Below, piece after piece: positions 8,612-18,557 of a stretch of DNA of 64,000 bases. Below the pieces are notes generated by a model, which ran no database searches, was not told the DNA's origin, and worked only from the letters and a program-made list of their open reading frames with translations. Origin of the DNA: Leifsonia williamsii. Lineage in GTDB: Bacteria; Actinomycetota; Actinomycetes; Actinomycetales; Microbacteriaceae. The DNA lies in NCBI RefSeq assembly GCF_030433685.1, contig NZ_JAROCF010000001.1, forward strand, positions 2,480,001-2,544,000. Direction: 5' to 3'. The translations under genes were made by a program, and so were the position numbers. Positions within the stretch are counted from its first letter, which is position 1; every line of letters starts with the position of its first letter.

Positions 8612-8824
8612 ATGGCAGGATTCGACGACATCACCAAGAAGGCCCAGGAGTTCCTGAACGACGACAAGGTGAAGGACGCCCTCACCTCCGAACAGGCCGA
8701 GGACATCAGCGACAAGCTCCTCGACGGCGTCGCCGGGGCGGCCAACAAGGTCACCGGCGGCAAGTTCGAGGACAAGATCGAAGGGGCGCGCGACGCGGCG
8801 GACAAGAAGGTGGGGGACGAATAG
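8612..8824 (+). CDS. Rv0909/MT0933-type antitoxin-like small protein
   Basis: 70 residues, charged and helical, reading MAGFDDITKKAQEFLNDDKV. It resembles the MT0933 antitoxin family (Rv0909 of M. tuberculosis), which is widespread in actinobacteria, often without a toxin partner. No toxin-like ORF is adjacent here, so the antitoxin label is only a family name. ATG 8612 is chosen over the in-frame GTG at 8597, because the start then fits the 6-nt leaderless pattern and the family's usual N-terminus. Confidence 0.75.
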   Translation: MAGFDDITKKAQEFLNDDKVKDALTSEQAEDISDKLLDGVAGAANKVTGGKFEDKIEGARDAADKKVGDE

Positions 8825-8827
8825 GCC

Positions 8828-9079
8828 TCACGGTCGGTACAGCGCGAGCGCGAGCAGCACGACGCCGCCGGTGAACCCGACAGCGCCGAGCGTCATGGAC
8901 CTCTTGTTGGTCGGCCAGGGCTGACGGTTCTCAGCCCCGTCCCGCCCGACCGAGAACACCATGACGCCCACGCCCGTCACGACCGCCGCCAGCGCGAACG
9001 GTGCGACGACGAGCAGCATCAGGACGAAGGACAGCGTTCCTCCAACAGTCAGCAGGAGGTTTCTCGTCCGCAGCGTCAT
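8828..9079 (-). CDS. Small two-helix membrane protein, unknown
   Basis: 83 residues with two hydrophobic segments (about 8-42 and 61-80) separated by a charged linker (GRDGAENRQPWPTNKRS). Not recognised. It starts 3 bp after the stop of the secreted-protein gene upstream on the same strand, so the two are very likely one transcript. No motif suggests a function. It faces the antitoxin-like gene tail to tail with a 3-bp gap. Confidence 0.7.
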   Translation of the reverse strand: MTLRTRNLLLTVGGTLSFVLMLLVVAPFALAAVVTGVGVMVFSVGRDGAENRQPWPTNKRSMTLGAVGFTGGVVLLALALYRP

Positions 9080-9082
9080 CGA

Positions 9083-9862
9083 CTAGCCCAGCGTGATGTT
9101 GCACGCGGTCGATGGGATGACGTTGCCCGAGGCCGTGCCGGCCGATCGGGAGCACGGATCGACAACCTGCACATCCCAACCGTTGATGCCCAGGGCGAAC
9201 TTGTGCTGAACGTACTGCCGCGATTGCCCGTTCACGATCCCGGTCGCTTTGCCGTCGAGCTTCACCCAACGCCACCCGGCGAAGAGCCCGTGCCCGGTGG
9301 TGGATTGGAATGCGGCTTTGGTGACCCGACCGTTGGTCACGCAGAGTTGATGCGAATGCGACACCCGCCACAGCGCCCCGCCGAAGGCGTTCGTGCCGGT
9401 GAGTCCGCCGGGGACGGACCAGCAACCGTTGGCCGGGACGCCGGCGCGGACAGTGCTGCCCCCGGTGGTGGCCATCGCTGCGCTCACCGTGAGCGCGGCG
9501 CGCGGGTCGGATGCGAACGATGCCGCAGCGGCGTCGTCGATCGGAACCGCCGGACCGCCGTCCTCGACCACCCGAACGACCACGTTCATGGCCTTGAAGA
9601 GCCTCCGCTCCCTCTTCGAGAGCTTCAAGAACGCTGCGCGCGGGTCGGCGGCCTTCGCAACCGAGCGCGACACGTCCGTCGCGGCTTCGATGTTCAGACT
9701 GGTGGGCTCCACCAAGCTCGAATCGGTCTCAGCTAGCATCGCATCGGCTTCGCTCGTGTCCTGGGTGATGGAACCTCGGGCCGCGCCGGACGCGGCGGCG
9801 CCGGACGCTCCGACGAGGGCCAAGGCAACAAGGATGGGTGCCAACGGTCTGATGATTCTCAT
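9083..9862 (-). CDS. Secreted protein of unknown function
   Basis: 259 residues from ATG 9862. N-terminal signal peptide MRIIRPLAPILVALALVGA with a likely AxA cleavage near residues 22-27. The mature part has an acidic/Ala-rich half and a C-terminal half with four cysteines (in NGCWSV, QLCVTN, DPCSRS and TACNITLG) that could form two disulfides outside the cell. A longer in-frame start at 9958 would place 32 residues before the signal peptide and is less likely. No recognised domain. Base composition is slightly less GC-rich than the neighbours. Upstream (9863-10021) holds no gene. Confidence 0.7.
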   Translation of the reverse strand: MRIIRPLAPILVALALVGASGAAASGAARGSITQDTSEADAMLAETDSSLVEPTSLNIEAATDVSRSVAKAADPRAAFLKLSKRERRLFKAMNVVVRVVEDGGPAVPIDDAAAASFASDPRAALTVSAAMATTGGSTVRAGVPANGCWSVPGGLTGTNAFGGALWRVSHSHQLCVTNGRVTKAAFQSTTGHGLFAGWRWVKLDGKATGIVNGQSRQYVQHKFALGINGWDVQVVDPCSRSAGTASGNVIPSTACNITLG

Positions 9863-10021
9863 GGTGGTGCTCGTTCCGTGGTGCTGACGGAGCCCCTTCG
9901 ACCCCGCACGCCCGACCGGGCGCACCATGAGCCAAGCAGCTGACATCAGAAACATCACGTCGTCATTAATGTGGACTCAAACATTTCAGTCGAGTCGCCG
10001 ACGCGCAGAACGAAGCAACGG

Positions 10022-10092
10022 AGGGGATGACGGGAATCGAACCCGCGTAATCAGTTTGGAAGACTGAGGCTCTACCATTGAGCTACATCCCC
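10022..10092 (-). tRNA. tRNA-Gly (anticodon TCC)
   Basis: Cloverleaf on the minus strand: acceptor GGGGATG pairs with CATCCCC, D arm GCTC/GAGC, anticodon loop CTTCCAA between CAGT and ACTG, T arm GCGGG/CCCGT with TTCGATT. Discriminator T. The CCA end is not encoded: CC then G. Confidence 0.95.
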
Positions 10093-10156
10093 GAGGCGCG
10101 TCCTGGCGGACGGCCGACGACCATCGTAGTACACGGCGGGGGTCGGTCCGGTGCAG

Positions 10157-10162
10157 TAGACT
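10157..10162 (+). promoter_or_regulatory. Putative -10 box (TAGACT) for tRNA-Pro and tig
   Basis: TAGACT about 29 bp before the tRNA-Pro 5' end. With a usual start 6-7 nt downstream it would give a short pre-tRNA leader. tig follows without another clear promoter. Confidence 0.45.
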
Positions 10163-10190
10163 CTTCCGTGGTCTTTCGCACCGTCGAAGC

Positions 10191-10265
10191 CGGGGCGTAG
10201 CTCAGCTTGGCTAGAGCGCCCGCTTTGGGAGCGGGAGGTCGCAGGTTCGAATCCTGTCGCCCCGA
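10191..10265 (+). tRNA. tRNA-Pro (anticodon TGG)
   Basis: Acceptor CGGGGCG/CGCCCCG, anticodon stem CCCGC/GCGGG around the loop TTTGGGA, T arm with GGTTCGAATCC, discriminator A. CCA is not encoded. It lies 60 bp upstream of tig, a conserved linkage in actinobacteria. Confidence 0.95.
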
Positions 10266-10325
10266 CGAGGACCTCGTTCCTTGCGAGAAGACCATCGTCC
10301 GCAGACCCAGGAGAACCCAGACATC

Positions 10326-11741
10326 GTGAAGACCACGGTCGAGAAGCTCAGCCCCACCCGTGCCAAGCTCACCATCTCGGTGACGCCGGAGGAGCTGAAG
10401 CCGTCCATCGCCCACGCGTACGAGCACATCGCCGAGCAGGTGACCATCCCCGGTTTCCGCAAGGGCAAGGTGCCGCCGCCCATCATCGACCAGCGGGTCG
10501 GCAAGGCCGCCGTCCTCGAGCACGCGGTCAACGAGGGTCTCGACGGCTTCTACCGCCGTGCCATCGAGGAGAACGACGTGCGCCCGCTCGGCCGCCCCGA
10601 GGCCGACATCACCGAGTGGCCGGACGAGAAGGACTTCTCGGGCGACCTGCTGCTGACCATCGAGGTCGACGTGCGGCCGGAGGTCAGCCTCCCGTCGTTC
10701 GACGACATCACCCTGACCGTCGACGCGGCCGAGGTGGCCGACAGCGACGTGGAGGAGGAGCTCGACCGTCTGCGCAGCCGTTTCGGCACGCTCGTGACCG
10801 TCGACCGCCCGGCCAAGACCGGCGACTTCGCGCAGATCGACCTGGTCGCCACCATCGGCGACGAGGAGGTCGACACCGCGGCGAACATCTCGTACGAGAT
10901 CGGCTCCGGCGAGCTCATCGAGGGCATCGACGAGGCGCTCGACACGCTGACCGCCGGCGAGACCACCACGTTCGAGGCCCCGCTCATGGGCGGCGACCAC
11001 GAGGGCGAGAACGCGCAGATCACCGTCACCCTGAACGCCGTGAAGGAGCGCGAGCTCCCGGAGGCCGACGACGAGTTCGCGCAGATCTCCTCCGAGTTCG
11101 ACACCATCGCCGAGCTGCGCGACAGCCTCCGCACCCAGGTGGAGCGCGCCAAGTCGTTCGGCCAGGGCACCGCCGCTCGCGACCAGCTGGTCGACAAGCT
11201 GCTGGAGCTCGTCGAGATCCCCGTTCCGGAGCAGCTCGTCGAGGACGAGGTGCACCGCCACCTCGAGCAGGAGAACCGCCTCGAGGACGACGTGCACCGC
11301 GCCGAGGTCAAGGAGTCCAGCGAGAAGACGTTCCGCACGCAGATCCTCCTGGACGAGGTCGCGCAGCAGGAGGACGTCAAGGTCAGCCAGGACGAGCTCA
11401 CCCAGTACCTCGTGCAGGGTGCCGCGCAGTACGGCATGGACCCGAACGAGTTCGTGAAGATTCTCAGCGAGAACGGCCAGATCCCGTCGATGGTCGGTGA
11501 GGTCGCCCGCAACAAGGCGCTCGCGATCATCCTCGGCAAGGTGAAGGTCGTCGACACCGACGGCAAGGCCGTCGACCTCAGCGAGTTCGTCGCCGTCCCC
11601 GGCGAGGACGAGGGCGACGAGGCCGCCGACAGCGCCGCCGCCGACGCCCCTGCCGAGGAGGCCGCCGCCGAGGAGGCCCCCGTCGAGGAGAAGCCGAAGA
11701 AGAAGTCGACCTCCCGCAAGAAGAAGGCGGACGAGGAGTAA
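10326..11741 (+). CDS. tig: Trigger factor, ribosome-associated chaperone
   Basis: 471 residues. Binds nascent chains at the ribosome exit and catalyses prolyl isomerisation. Seen: ribosome-binding domain with the signature GFRKGKVP (about residues 42-49), a central FKBP-type domain starting [18 protein letters not shown], and the long helical substrate-binding arms. The C-terminus is an acidic Ala/Glu tail that ends in a lysine-rich patch ([12 protein letters not shown]), as in other Microbacteriaceae. GTG at 10326 is used because it gives the family N-terminus [15 protein letters not shown] lies 12 nt upstream. A strong terminator follows, so it is separated from the clp genes. Confidence 0.96.
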   Translation: MKTTVEKLSPTRAKLTISVTPEELKPSIAHAYEHIAEQVTIPGFRKGKVPPPIIDQRVGKAAVLEHAVNEGLDGFYRRAIEENDVRPLGRPEADITEWPDEKDFSGDLLLTIEVDVRPEVSLPSFDDITLTVDAAEVADSDVEEELDRLRSRFGTLVTVDRPAKTGDFAQIDLVATIGDEEVDTAANISYEIGSGELIEGIDEALDTLTAGETTTFEAPLMGGDHEGENAQITVTLNAVKERELPEADDEFAQISSEFDTIAELRDSLRTQVERAKSFGQGTAARDQLVDKLLELVEIPVPEQLVEDEVHRHLEQENRLEDDVHRAEVKESSEKTFRTQILLDEVAQQEDVKVSQDELTQYLVQGAAQYGMDPNEFVKILSENGQIPSMVGEVARNKALAIILGKVKVVDTDGKAVDLSEFVAVPGEDEGDEAADSAAADAPAEEAAAEEAPVEEKPKKKSTSRKKKADEE

Positions 11742-11757
11742 GACCGACGATGACAGG

Positions 11758-11790
11758 AGGGCCGGGCACCGCGAGGTGTCCGGCCCTTCT
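11758..11790 (+). terminator. Terminator of tig
   Basis: 13-bp GC-rich stem with one G-U pair (AGGGCCGGGCACC / GGTGTCCGGCCCT), GCGA loop, then TTCT. Confidence 0.8.
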
Positions 11791-11800
11791 GCCATCCTGA

Positions 11801-11845
11801 AGCCCTGACGAGAGAAGCCCTGACGAGAGAAGCCCTGACGAGAGA
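11801..11845 (+). repeat. 15-bp tandem repeat, three perfect copies
   Basis: AGCCCTGACGAGAGA occurs at 11801-11815, 11816-11830 and 11831-11845, ending 10 bp before the ATG of the TPR gene. It occupies that gene's likely 5' leader. The last copy runs into GGGGAACG, which supplies the ribosome site. Confidence 0.85.
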
Positions 11846-11855
11846 GGGGAACGCG

Positions 11856-12239
11856 ATGGCGCACGATCCGGTGGCCCTGTTCGAGGAGGCCGGCGAGCAC
11901 GATGCGGCGGGCCGCGAGGAGGAGGCCGAGCCCCTGTACCGCCAGGCTCTGGCCGAGGGGCTCCCCGAGCCGTACCGCTCGCAGGCGGTCATCCAGCTCG
12001 CGAGCACCGTCCGCAACCTGGACCGGCCGGACGAGACCCTCGAGCTGCTGCGCGACCTGCTCGCCGAGCACCCCCGGCACGAGCTCGCCGACGCGGCCCA
12101 CGCGTTCGCCGCGCTCGCCCTGTTCGACCAGGGTCTCCCGGCCGAGGCGCTGCGGGAGGCGCTCACCGCGCTGGCACCGCACCTCCCGCTGTACCGGCGG
12201 TCCGTCATCGCCTACGCCGCCGAGCTCGAGGACCGCTGA
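11856..12239 (+). CDS. Tetratricopeptide repeat protein (TPR_5-like)
   Basis: 127 residues, all helical, with about three TPR units: LFEEAGEHDAAGREEEAEPL, then AVIQLASTVRNLDRPDETLE, then the segment around FAALALFDQGLPAEALREAL. It matches the small actinobacterial TPR proteins that act as protein-interaction scaffolds; partner unknown. Start ATG with GAGAGGGGA about 6-8 nt upstream. It is transcribed in the same direction as tig and clpP1 but separated from tig by a terminator, and clpP1 has its own promoter. Confidence 0.85.
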   Translation: MAHDPVALFEEAGEHDAAGREEEAEPLYRQALAEGLPEPYRSQAVIQLASTVRNLDRPDETLELLRDLLAEHPRHELADAAHAFAALALFDQGLPAEALREALTALAPHLPLYRRSVIAYAAELEDR

Positions 12240-12292
12240 CGGCGCGCTCTCTGCCCAGGGCGAACAGCGCCGAAACGGCGACGGCGCTCCGA

Positions 12293-12298
12293 TAGATT
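12293..12298 (+). promoter_or_regulatory. Putative -10 box of clpP1 (TAGATT)
   Basis: TAGATT 31 bp before the clpP1 start, leaving a roughly 25-nt leader that contains the ribosome site ACGGAG. Confidence 0.5.
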
Positions 12299-12329
12299 CG
12301 ATTCCAAGCGACAAGGAAACGGAGCGAAC

Positions 12330-12926
12330 ATGGCCGACATGGCTGCCCCCCAGCCCAGTGTTTTCGACAGACTTCTGAGAGACCGCATCATCTGGCTCGG
12401 ATCCGAGGTGCGTGACGAGAACGCCAACGAGATCGCCGCCAAGCTGCTGCTCCTGGCCGCCGAGGACCCGAAGCGCGACATCTACCTCTACATCAACTCG
12501 CCGGGCGGCTCGATCACGGCCGGCATGGCGATCTACGACACCATGCAGTTCGTGCCGAACGACATCGTCACGGTCGGCATCGGCATGGCGGCCTCGATGG
12601 GCCAGCTGCTGCTCACCGCCGGCACCAAGGGCAAGCGCTACATCACCCCGAACGCGCGCGTCCTGCTGCACCAGCCGCACGGCGGGTTCGGCGGCACCGC
12701 GAGCGACATCCAGACGCAGGCCCAGCTGATCCTCGACATGAAGAAGCGGCTCGCCGAGATCACGGCGAACGCGACCGGCAAGTCGGTCGAGCAGATCAAC
12801 GCCGACGGTGACCGCGACCGCTGGTTCACCGCGCAGGAGGCGCTGGAGTACGGCTTCGTGGACCACATCCGCGAGTCGGCCCTCGACGTCTCGGGCGGCG
12901 GCGGCACCGAGCAGGACAAGCAGTAG
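12330..12926 (+). CDS. clpP1: ATP-dependent Clp protease proteolytic subunit 1
   Basis: 198 residues. Serine protease ring subunit. The catalytic triad is placed at Ser89 ([10 protein letters not shown]), His114 (LLHQPHGG) and Asp163 (DRDRW). Also seen: the YINSPGGS strand and the Ile-Asp-Thr-type hinge after GFGGTASD. Actinobacteria make a mixed ClpP1P2 tetradecamer that works with ClpX or ClpC1 (family knowledge). clpP2 follows after 28 bp in the same transcript, and both share the terminator at 13657. The Gly-rich, acidic C-terminus ([10 protein letters not shown]) is short and probably disordered. Confidence 0.96.
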   Translation: MADMAAPQPSVFDRLLRDRIIWLGSEVRDENANEIAAKLLLLAAEDPKRDIYLYINSPGGSITAGMAIYDTMQFVPNDIVTVGIGMAASMGQLLLTAGTKGKRYITPNARVLLHQPHGGFGGTASDIQTQAQLILDMKKRLAEITANATGKSVEQINADGDRDRWFTAQEALEYGFVDHIRESALDVSGGGGTEQDKQ

Positions 12927-12954
12927 CGAACGCCGGAAGGACAAGGACAACAGA

Positions 12955-13638
12955 ATGAACATCCCCATGCTCGGCGGTCAGACCGCCGGCGTCCAGGCCG
13001 GTGGCGGCCTGCAGGCGCCCGGCTCCCGCTACATCCTGCCCAGCTTCGAGGAGCGCACGGCCTACGGCTACAAGCGCCAGGACCCGTACGCGAAGCTCTT
13101 CGAGGACCGCATCATCTTCCTCGGCGTGCAGGTCGACGACGCCTCGGCGGACGACATCATGGCTCAGCTGCTCGTGCTCGAGAGCCAGGACCCCGACCGC
13201 GACATCGTCATGTACATCAACTCGCCCGGTGGCTCGTTCACCGCGATGACGGCGATCTACGACACGATGCAGTACATCCGCCCGCAGATCCAGACGGTCG
13301 TGCTCGGCCAGGCCGCCTCGGCCGCCGCCGTTCTGACCGCCGCCGGCACGCCCGGCAAGCGGCTCGCGCTGCCGAACGCCCGCATCCTGATCCACCAGCC
13401 GGCCGTCGGCCAGGCCGGTCAGGGGCAGGCGTCCGACATCGAGATCCAGGCGAACGAGATCATGCGCATGCGTTCGTGGCTGGAGGAGACGCTCGCGAAG
13501 CACTCCAACCGCTCGGTGGAGCAGGTCAACAAGGACATCGACCGCGACAAGATCCTGTCGGCGGACGAGGCCCTCGAGTACGGCCTGATCGACCAGGTGC
13601 TGACCAGCCGCAAGACGCTGCCGGCGCTCGTCAAGTAG
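12955..13638 (+). CDS. clpP2: ATP-dependent Clp protease proteolytic subunit 2
   Basis: 227 residues. Partner ring of ClpP1. The triad residues are Ser122 ([10 protein letters not shown]), His147 (ILIHQPAVG) and Asp198 (DIDRDK). Compared with ClpP1 it has a roughly 30-residue N-terminal extension (Gly/Gln-rich, then [16 protein letters not shown]), as in other ClpP2 proteins. Start ATG 12955, preceded by GAAGGACAAGGA. It lies 28 bp after clpP1 and ends before a strong hairpin terminator. Confidence 0.96.
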   Translation: MNIPMLGGQTAGVQAGGGLQAPGSRYILPSFEERTAYGYKRQDPYAKLFEDRIIFLGVQVDDASADDIMAQLLVLESQDPDRDIVMYINSPGGSFTAMTAIYDTMQYIRPQIQTVVLGQAASAAAVLTAAGTPGKRLALPNARILIHQPAVGQAGQGQASDIEIQANEIMRMRSWLEETLAKHSNRSVEQVNKDIDRDKILSADEALEYGLIDQVLTSRKTLPALVK

Positions 13639-13656
13639 CGTCAGGCTCCATCGGGA

Positions 13657-13690
13657 GGGGCGGCCGTCGACTGCGACGGCCGCCCCTTCC
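13657..13690 (+). terminator. Terminator of clpP1-clpP2
   Basis: Perfect 13-bp stem GGGGCGGCCGTCG with ACTG loop, followed by TTCC. Separates clpP2 from clpX. Confidence 0.85.
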
Positions 13691-13767
13691 GCATGCCGGA
13701 GGACGGCCGGGCCGCGGCGCGCGACGCGAAAGGACACCGGGTGCGCGCCAATGTCGCCCGCACGGGT

Positions 13768-13773
13768 TAGGCT
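13768..13773 (+). promoter_or_regulatory. Putative -10 box of clpX (TAGGCT)
   Basis: TAGGCT 36 bp before the clpX ATG, downstream of the clpP2 terminator. The roughly 30-nt leader carries AAGGAGG. Confidence 0.55.
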
Positions 13774-13808
13774 CGGACGAAGACACCCGTAGAAGGAGGG
13801 GGAGAGGG

Positions 13809-15083
<1,275 letters not shown>

Positions 15084-16433
15084 CGGCCGGCTTGATCAAG
15101 AACTCCGGCGCCCGCGTCACCATCAGCCACGCCGGCAGGATCGCCAGGCACAGGATCGGCAGCACCAGCAGGTTCGACGTCACGGCCACGCCGATGAAGA
15201 GCGCGATCCAGCCATCCCTGGTGACCGCCAACGTCATCCCGAGCACGCCGGCCGACACCGCGACCTGCAGCGGGATGGCGGGGATCAGCGCCCACGCCAG
15301 GACGCCGATCGCCGCGCCGATGAAGACGGCGGGGAACACCCGCCCGCCGCGGAAGCTCGAGCTCGCCGCGATCAGCAGTGCCGCCAGCTTCACGACGATG
15401 ATGAGGGCCAGCTCGCCCGGCGGGTAGTCGTCGCGGTTCTGCACCAGGTCGCCCATCTGATCGAGGCCCTTGAAGAGGGTGATCGGGCCGCCGAGTGCGC
15501 CGAGCAGGCCGAGCACCACGCCGCCCAGCATCGTCATCAACAGCGGATGCCGGAGCGCATGGAACGCCCGGTGGATCAACGGGAACAGGAACGCCCCGAC
15601 GATCCCGAGCCCGGTGGCGATCGCGCCGATCACGACCGAGGCCAGCAGGTCCCAGCCCGTGATCGTCGTGTAGGCGGGCATCGGGATGGCGAAGTGCGGA
15701 TGCGCGAGGAACGTCATCGTCAGCGACCCGGCGGCCGCGGCGACCAGCGGCAGGAACAGCTTGTCCCAGAGCGCGCCTCCGCCTTTCACCGCGGCGACGA
15801 CCCCGGTGAAGACGAGCGCCGCGGCGACGGGCGTGCCGAAGAGGGCGCCGATGGTGCCGGAGGCCGCCATCAGCATGACGAGCTGTGTGGGCACCGCCTT
15901 CCACAGCCGGGCAGCGAGCGCGACGAGCAGGCTCGTGTTGATGGCGATGATCGGGTTCTCCGGGCCCAGGCTGACGCCGCCGGCCAGCGCGAGCACCGCG
16001 GCCAGTGCGAGGGAGGGCACGATGCCCGGGCGCAGGGGGGCGGCGACCAGCTCGGTCGTGGCCGAGTCGGGTCCCGCGTGGCCGGGGACGAGCCAGACCA
16101 CCAGCCCGACTGCCACCCCGGTGAACGTCAGGACGAGGAAGATCCACCAGCCCGAGTGCGGGTCGACGCCGAGCATGTGCGGCAGCGCGGTCCAGATGCC
16201 GTCCTCGAGCAGGCCAGCGACCTCGTCGACGGCCCAGAGCGCGAAGGCGCTGACGACCCCGATGATCACGGCGGGCAGGCTGAGCAGCACCAGCGTGCGC
16301 GCGGTGGGCGCCGCCAGCTCCGGCTGCGTCGAGGTCATGCCCGCCCCCTCCCGCGACCCCGCTCCGGGGCGCTGGCGCTCACGTTAGAGCGTGCCGCGGG
16401 AGCGCGGCTAGGGTGCGGAGGCGGACGCCCGGC

Positions 16434-18482
16434 TCAGCCGTCGAGTCCGCGCCGCTTCAGCAGCGGCTCGATGACCGCGTCGCGGCCGCGGAAGTCGCGG
16501 TACGCCTCCAGCGGGTCCTTCGCGCCGCCGACGCCGAGGAGCCGCCGGCGGAACCGGTCGCCGTTCTCGCGGGTCAGGCCGCCGTTCTCCTTGAACCACT
16601 CGACCGTGTCGGCGTCGAGCACCTCGCTCCAGATGTAGGAGTAGTAGCCGGCGTCGTAGCCGCCCGAGAAGGTGTGGGCGAAGTAGGTGCTGGCGTACCG
16701 CGGCGGCACGGCGGGGTTGTCGAGCCCCACGGCCGCGAGGGCGTCGGCCTCGAACGCGGCGACGTCCGCGACGGTGTCGTCGGCGGTGATGCTGTGCCAC
16801 GCCTGGTCGAGCAGGGCGGCGGCCAGGTACTCGCTGGTCGCGAAGCCCTCGTTGAACGACTCGGAGGCGTGGAGACGGTCGATCAGCTCCTGCGGCATCC
16901 GCTCGCCGGTCTCGTGGTGCACGGCGTAGTGCTCCACGATCTCCGGCCACAGCATCCACATCTCGTTGACCTGGCTCGGGAACTCCACGAAGTCGCGGAA
17001 CACGTTGGTGCCGGCGAACTTCGGGTAGGTCACCCGGGCGAACAGGCCGTGCAGCGCGTGCCCGAACTCGTGGAAGAGCGTGTTGGTCTCGTCGTAGGTC
17101 AGCAGCGTCGGCGAGCCGGGGGCAGGCTTCGGCACGTTGAGGTTGTTCACCACGACGGTCGGCGTGCCGAGCAGGTCGGACTGCGCGACGAGCGGGTTCA
17201 TCCAGGCGCCGCCGCGCTTGGAGTCGCGGGTGTAGAGGTCGAGGATGTAGAGGCCCAGCGCGGACCCGTCCTCGTTGCGCACCTCGAAGACGCGCGCTTC
17301 GGGGTGGTAGGCGACGAGGTCGGTCCGCTCCTCGAAGGTGATCCCGTACAGCCGCGTCGCCGCGTAGAAGACGCCGTCGCGCAGCACGCGCTCGGCCTCG
17401 AAGTACGGCCGCATCGCCGCCAGGTCGACGTCGTACTTCGCGGCGCGGACCTTGCCCGCGAGGTAGGCCCAGTCCCACGCCTCGACGGTCGCGGATCCGC
17501 CGGCCGTGTCGAGCTGCTCGGAAAGGTCGGCCTGCTCGGCGCGCGCGTTGCGGGCGGCGGGAGGCGCGAGCCTGCCCAGCATGTCGGCGACCGCCTGCGG
17601 GGTGCGGGCGGTCTCGTCCGCCGTCACGAAGGCCGCGTGCGTGTCGAAGCCGAGCAGCCGCGCGCGCTCGGCGCGGAGCCGGGTGATCTCGAGCACCAGC
17701 GGGCGGTTGTCGTTGTCGCCGCCGCGGATGCCGCGTGCGCGGGAGGCCGTCATGATCCGCTCGCGCACCGAGCGGTCCGTCAGGGTGGCGAGCCACGGGT
17801 GCCCGGTCGGCAGGACGAGGGTGACGACGTACTTGCCGTCGAGGCCGCGCTCCCGTGCGGCCTCCGCGGCGGCGGAGAGCTCTCCGGGGCCGAGGCCGGC
17901 GAGCTCCTCCGCCGAGTCGAACACGACGGCGAGCTCGTTGGTGTCGGCGAGCAGGTTCTTCTCGAACCGCGTGGTGAGGGTGGAGAGGCGCTGGTTGTAC
18001 TCGCGCAGCCGCGCCTTGTCGTCGTCGCTGAGGCCGGCGCCGGCGAGCGTGAACTCGGTGCGGTAGCGCTCGATCAGGTAGCGCGACTCGGCGTCGAGGC
18101 CGAGCTCGTCCCTCCGCCCGTACAGGTCGTCGATGCGGCGGTACAGGTCGGGATTCAGCCGGATCGCGTCCTGGTGGGCGGCGAGGCGCGGCGCCATCTC
18201 CTCCTCCAGCGCGTTGGTGAAGTCGGTGGAGTCGGACGAGCTCTTGTTGAAGAACACCTCGGCGACGCGCTGCAGCGTCTGCCCCGACCGCTCCAGCGCG
18301 ATCATCGTGTTCTCGAAGGTGGGGGCCTCGGGGTTCGCGGTGATCGCTTCGACCTCGGCCAGCTGCTCCGCGAACCCGCGCTCGAAGGCCGGGCGGTAGT
18401 GCTCGTCGCGGATGTCGGCGAAGGGCGGCAGCTGATAGGGGAGCGTGCTGGGCGAGAAGAAGGGGTTCGAGGAGTCTGCCAT
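16434..18482 (-). CDS. dcp: M3-family metallopeptidase, peptidyl-dipeptidase Dcp/oligopeptidase A
   Basis: 682 residues, full length for the M3A group. Cytosolic zinc peptidase degrading short peptides. Active site HEFGH at residues 471-475 (LFHEFGHALHG) with third ligand Glu500 in FVEFPSQ. The substrate segment EFFNEGFATSEYL is represented as SFNEGFATSEYLAA, and the C-terminal tyrosine-rich stretch GGYDAGYYSYIWSEV is present. N-terminus NPFFSPSTLPYQLPPF is typical of Dcp rather than OpdA. The ATG follows a leaderless -10 box. Divergent from the methyltransferase gene, 75 bp away. Confidence 0.93.
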   Translation of the reverse strand: MADSSNPFFSPSTLPYQLPPFADIRDEHYRPAFERGFAEQLAEVEAITANPEAPTFENTMIALERSGQTLQRVAEVFFNKSSSDSTDFTNALEEEMAPRLAAHQDAIRLNPDLYRRIDDLYGRRDELGLDAESRYLIERYRTEFTLAGAGLSDDDKARLREYNQRLSTLTTRFEKNLLADTNELAVVFDSAEELAGLGPGELSAAAEAARERGLDGKYVVTLVLPTGHPWLATLTDRSVRERIMTASRARGIRGGDNDNRPLVLEITRLRAERARLLGFDTHAAFVTADETARTPQAVADMLGRLAPPAARNARAEQADLSEQLDTAGGSATVEAWDWAYLAGKVRAAKYDVDLAAMRPYFEAERVLRDGVFYAATRLYGITFEERTDLVAYHPEARVFEVRNEDGSALGLYILDLYTRDSKRGGAWMNPLVAQSDLLGTPTVVVNNLNVPKPAPGSPTLLTYDETNTLFHEFGHALHGLFARVTYPKFAGTNVFRDFVEFPSQVNEMWMLWPEIVEHYAVHHETGERMPQELIDRLHASESFNEGFATSEYLAAALLDQAWHSITADDTVADVAAFEADALAAVGLDNPAVPPRYASTYFAHTFSGGYDAGYYSYIWSEVLDADTVEWFKENGGLTRENGDRFRRRLLGVGGAKDPLEAYRDFRGRDAVIEPLLKRRGLDG

Positions 18483-18494
18483 CGCCCCAGCCTA
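18483..18494 (-). promoter_or_regulatory. Leaderless promoter of dcp (-10 TAGGCT)
   Basis: On the minus strand TAGGCT (18494-18489), 6 nt, ATG at 18482. No Shine-Dalgarno sequence. The divergent methyltransferase promoter is 51 bp away. Confidence 0.6.
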
Positions 18495-18545
18495 CGGCCA
18501 CCGGACGTTCACGTAACGTGGCCGGGAGGCCGTCGCGGCGCTCCC

Positions 18546-18557
18546 TAGGATGGCCGC
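18546..18557 (+). promoter_or_regulatory. Leaderless promoter of methyltransferase gene (-10 TAGGAT)
   Basis: TAGGAT at 18546-18551, 6 nt, then ATG at 18558. Confidence 0.6.

Noticed and set aside
48..9736. Many long ORFs on the strand opposite to pepN, rpiB, nei, dps and the kinase gene
   Set aside because: In GC-rich coding DNA the other frames stay open. These products are Arg/Ala/Pro-rich without motifs and overlap recognised genes completely.
8825..10021. A small genomic island integrated at the tRNA-Gly 3' end
   Set aside because: The secreted-protein genes lie downstream of the tRNA, but no duplicate of the tRNA 3' end and no integrase is visible, and base composition differs only slightly.
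12241..12292. A ClgR-type operator upstream of clpP1
   Set aside because: GGGCGAACAGCGCC is suggestive, but no full inverted repeat matching a known ClgR site could be drawn.
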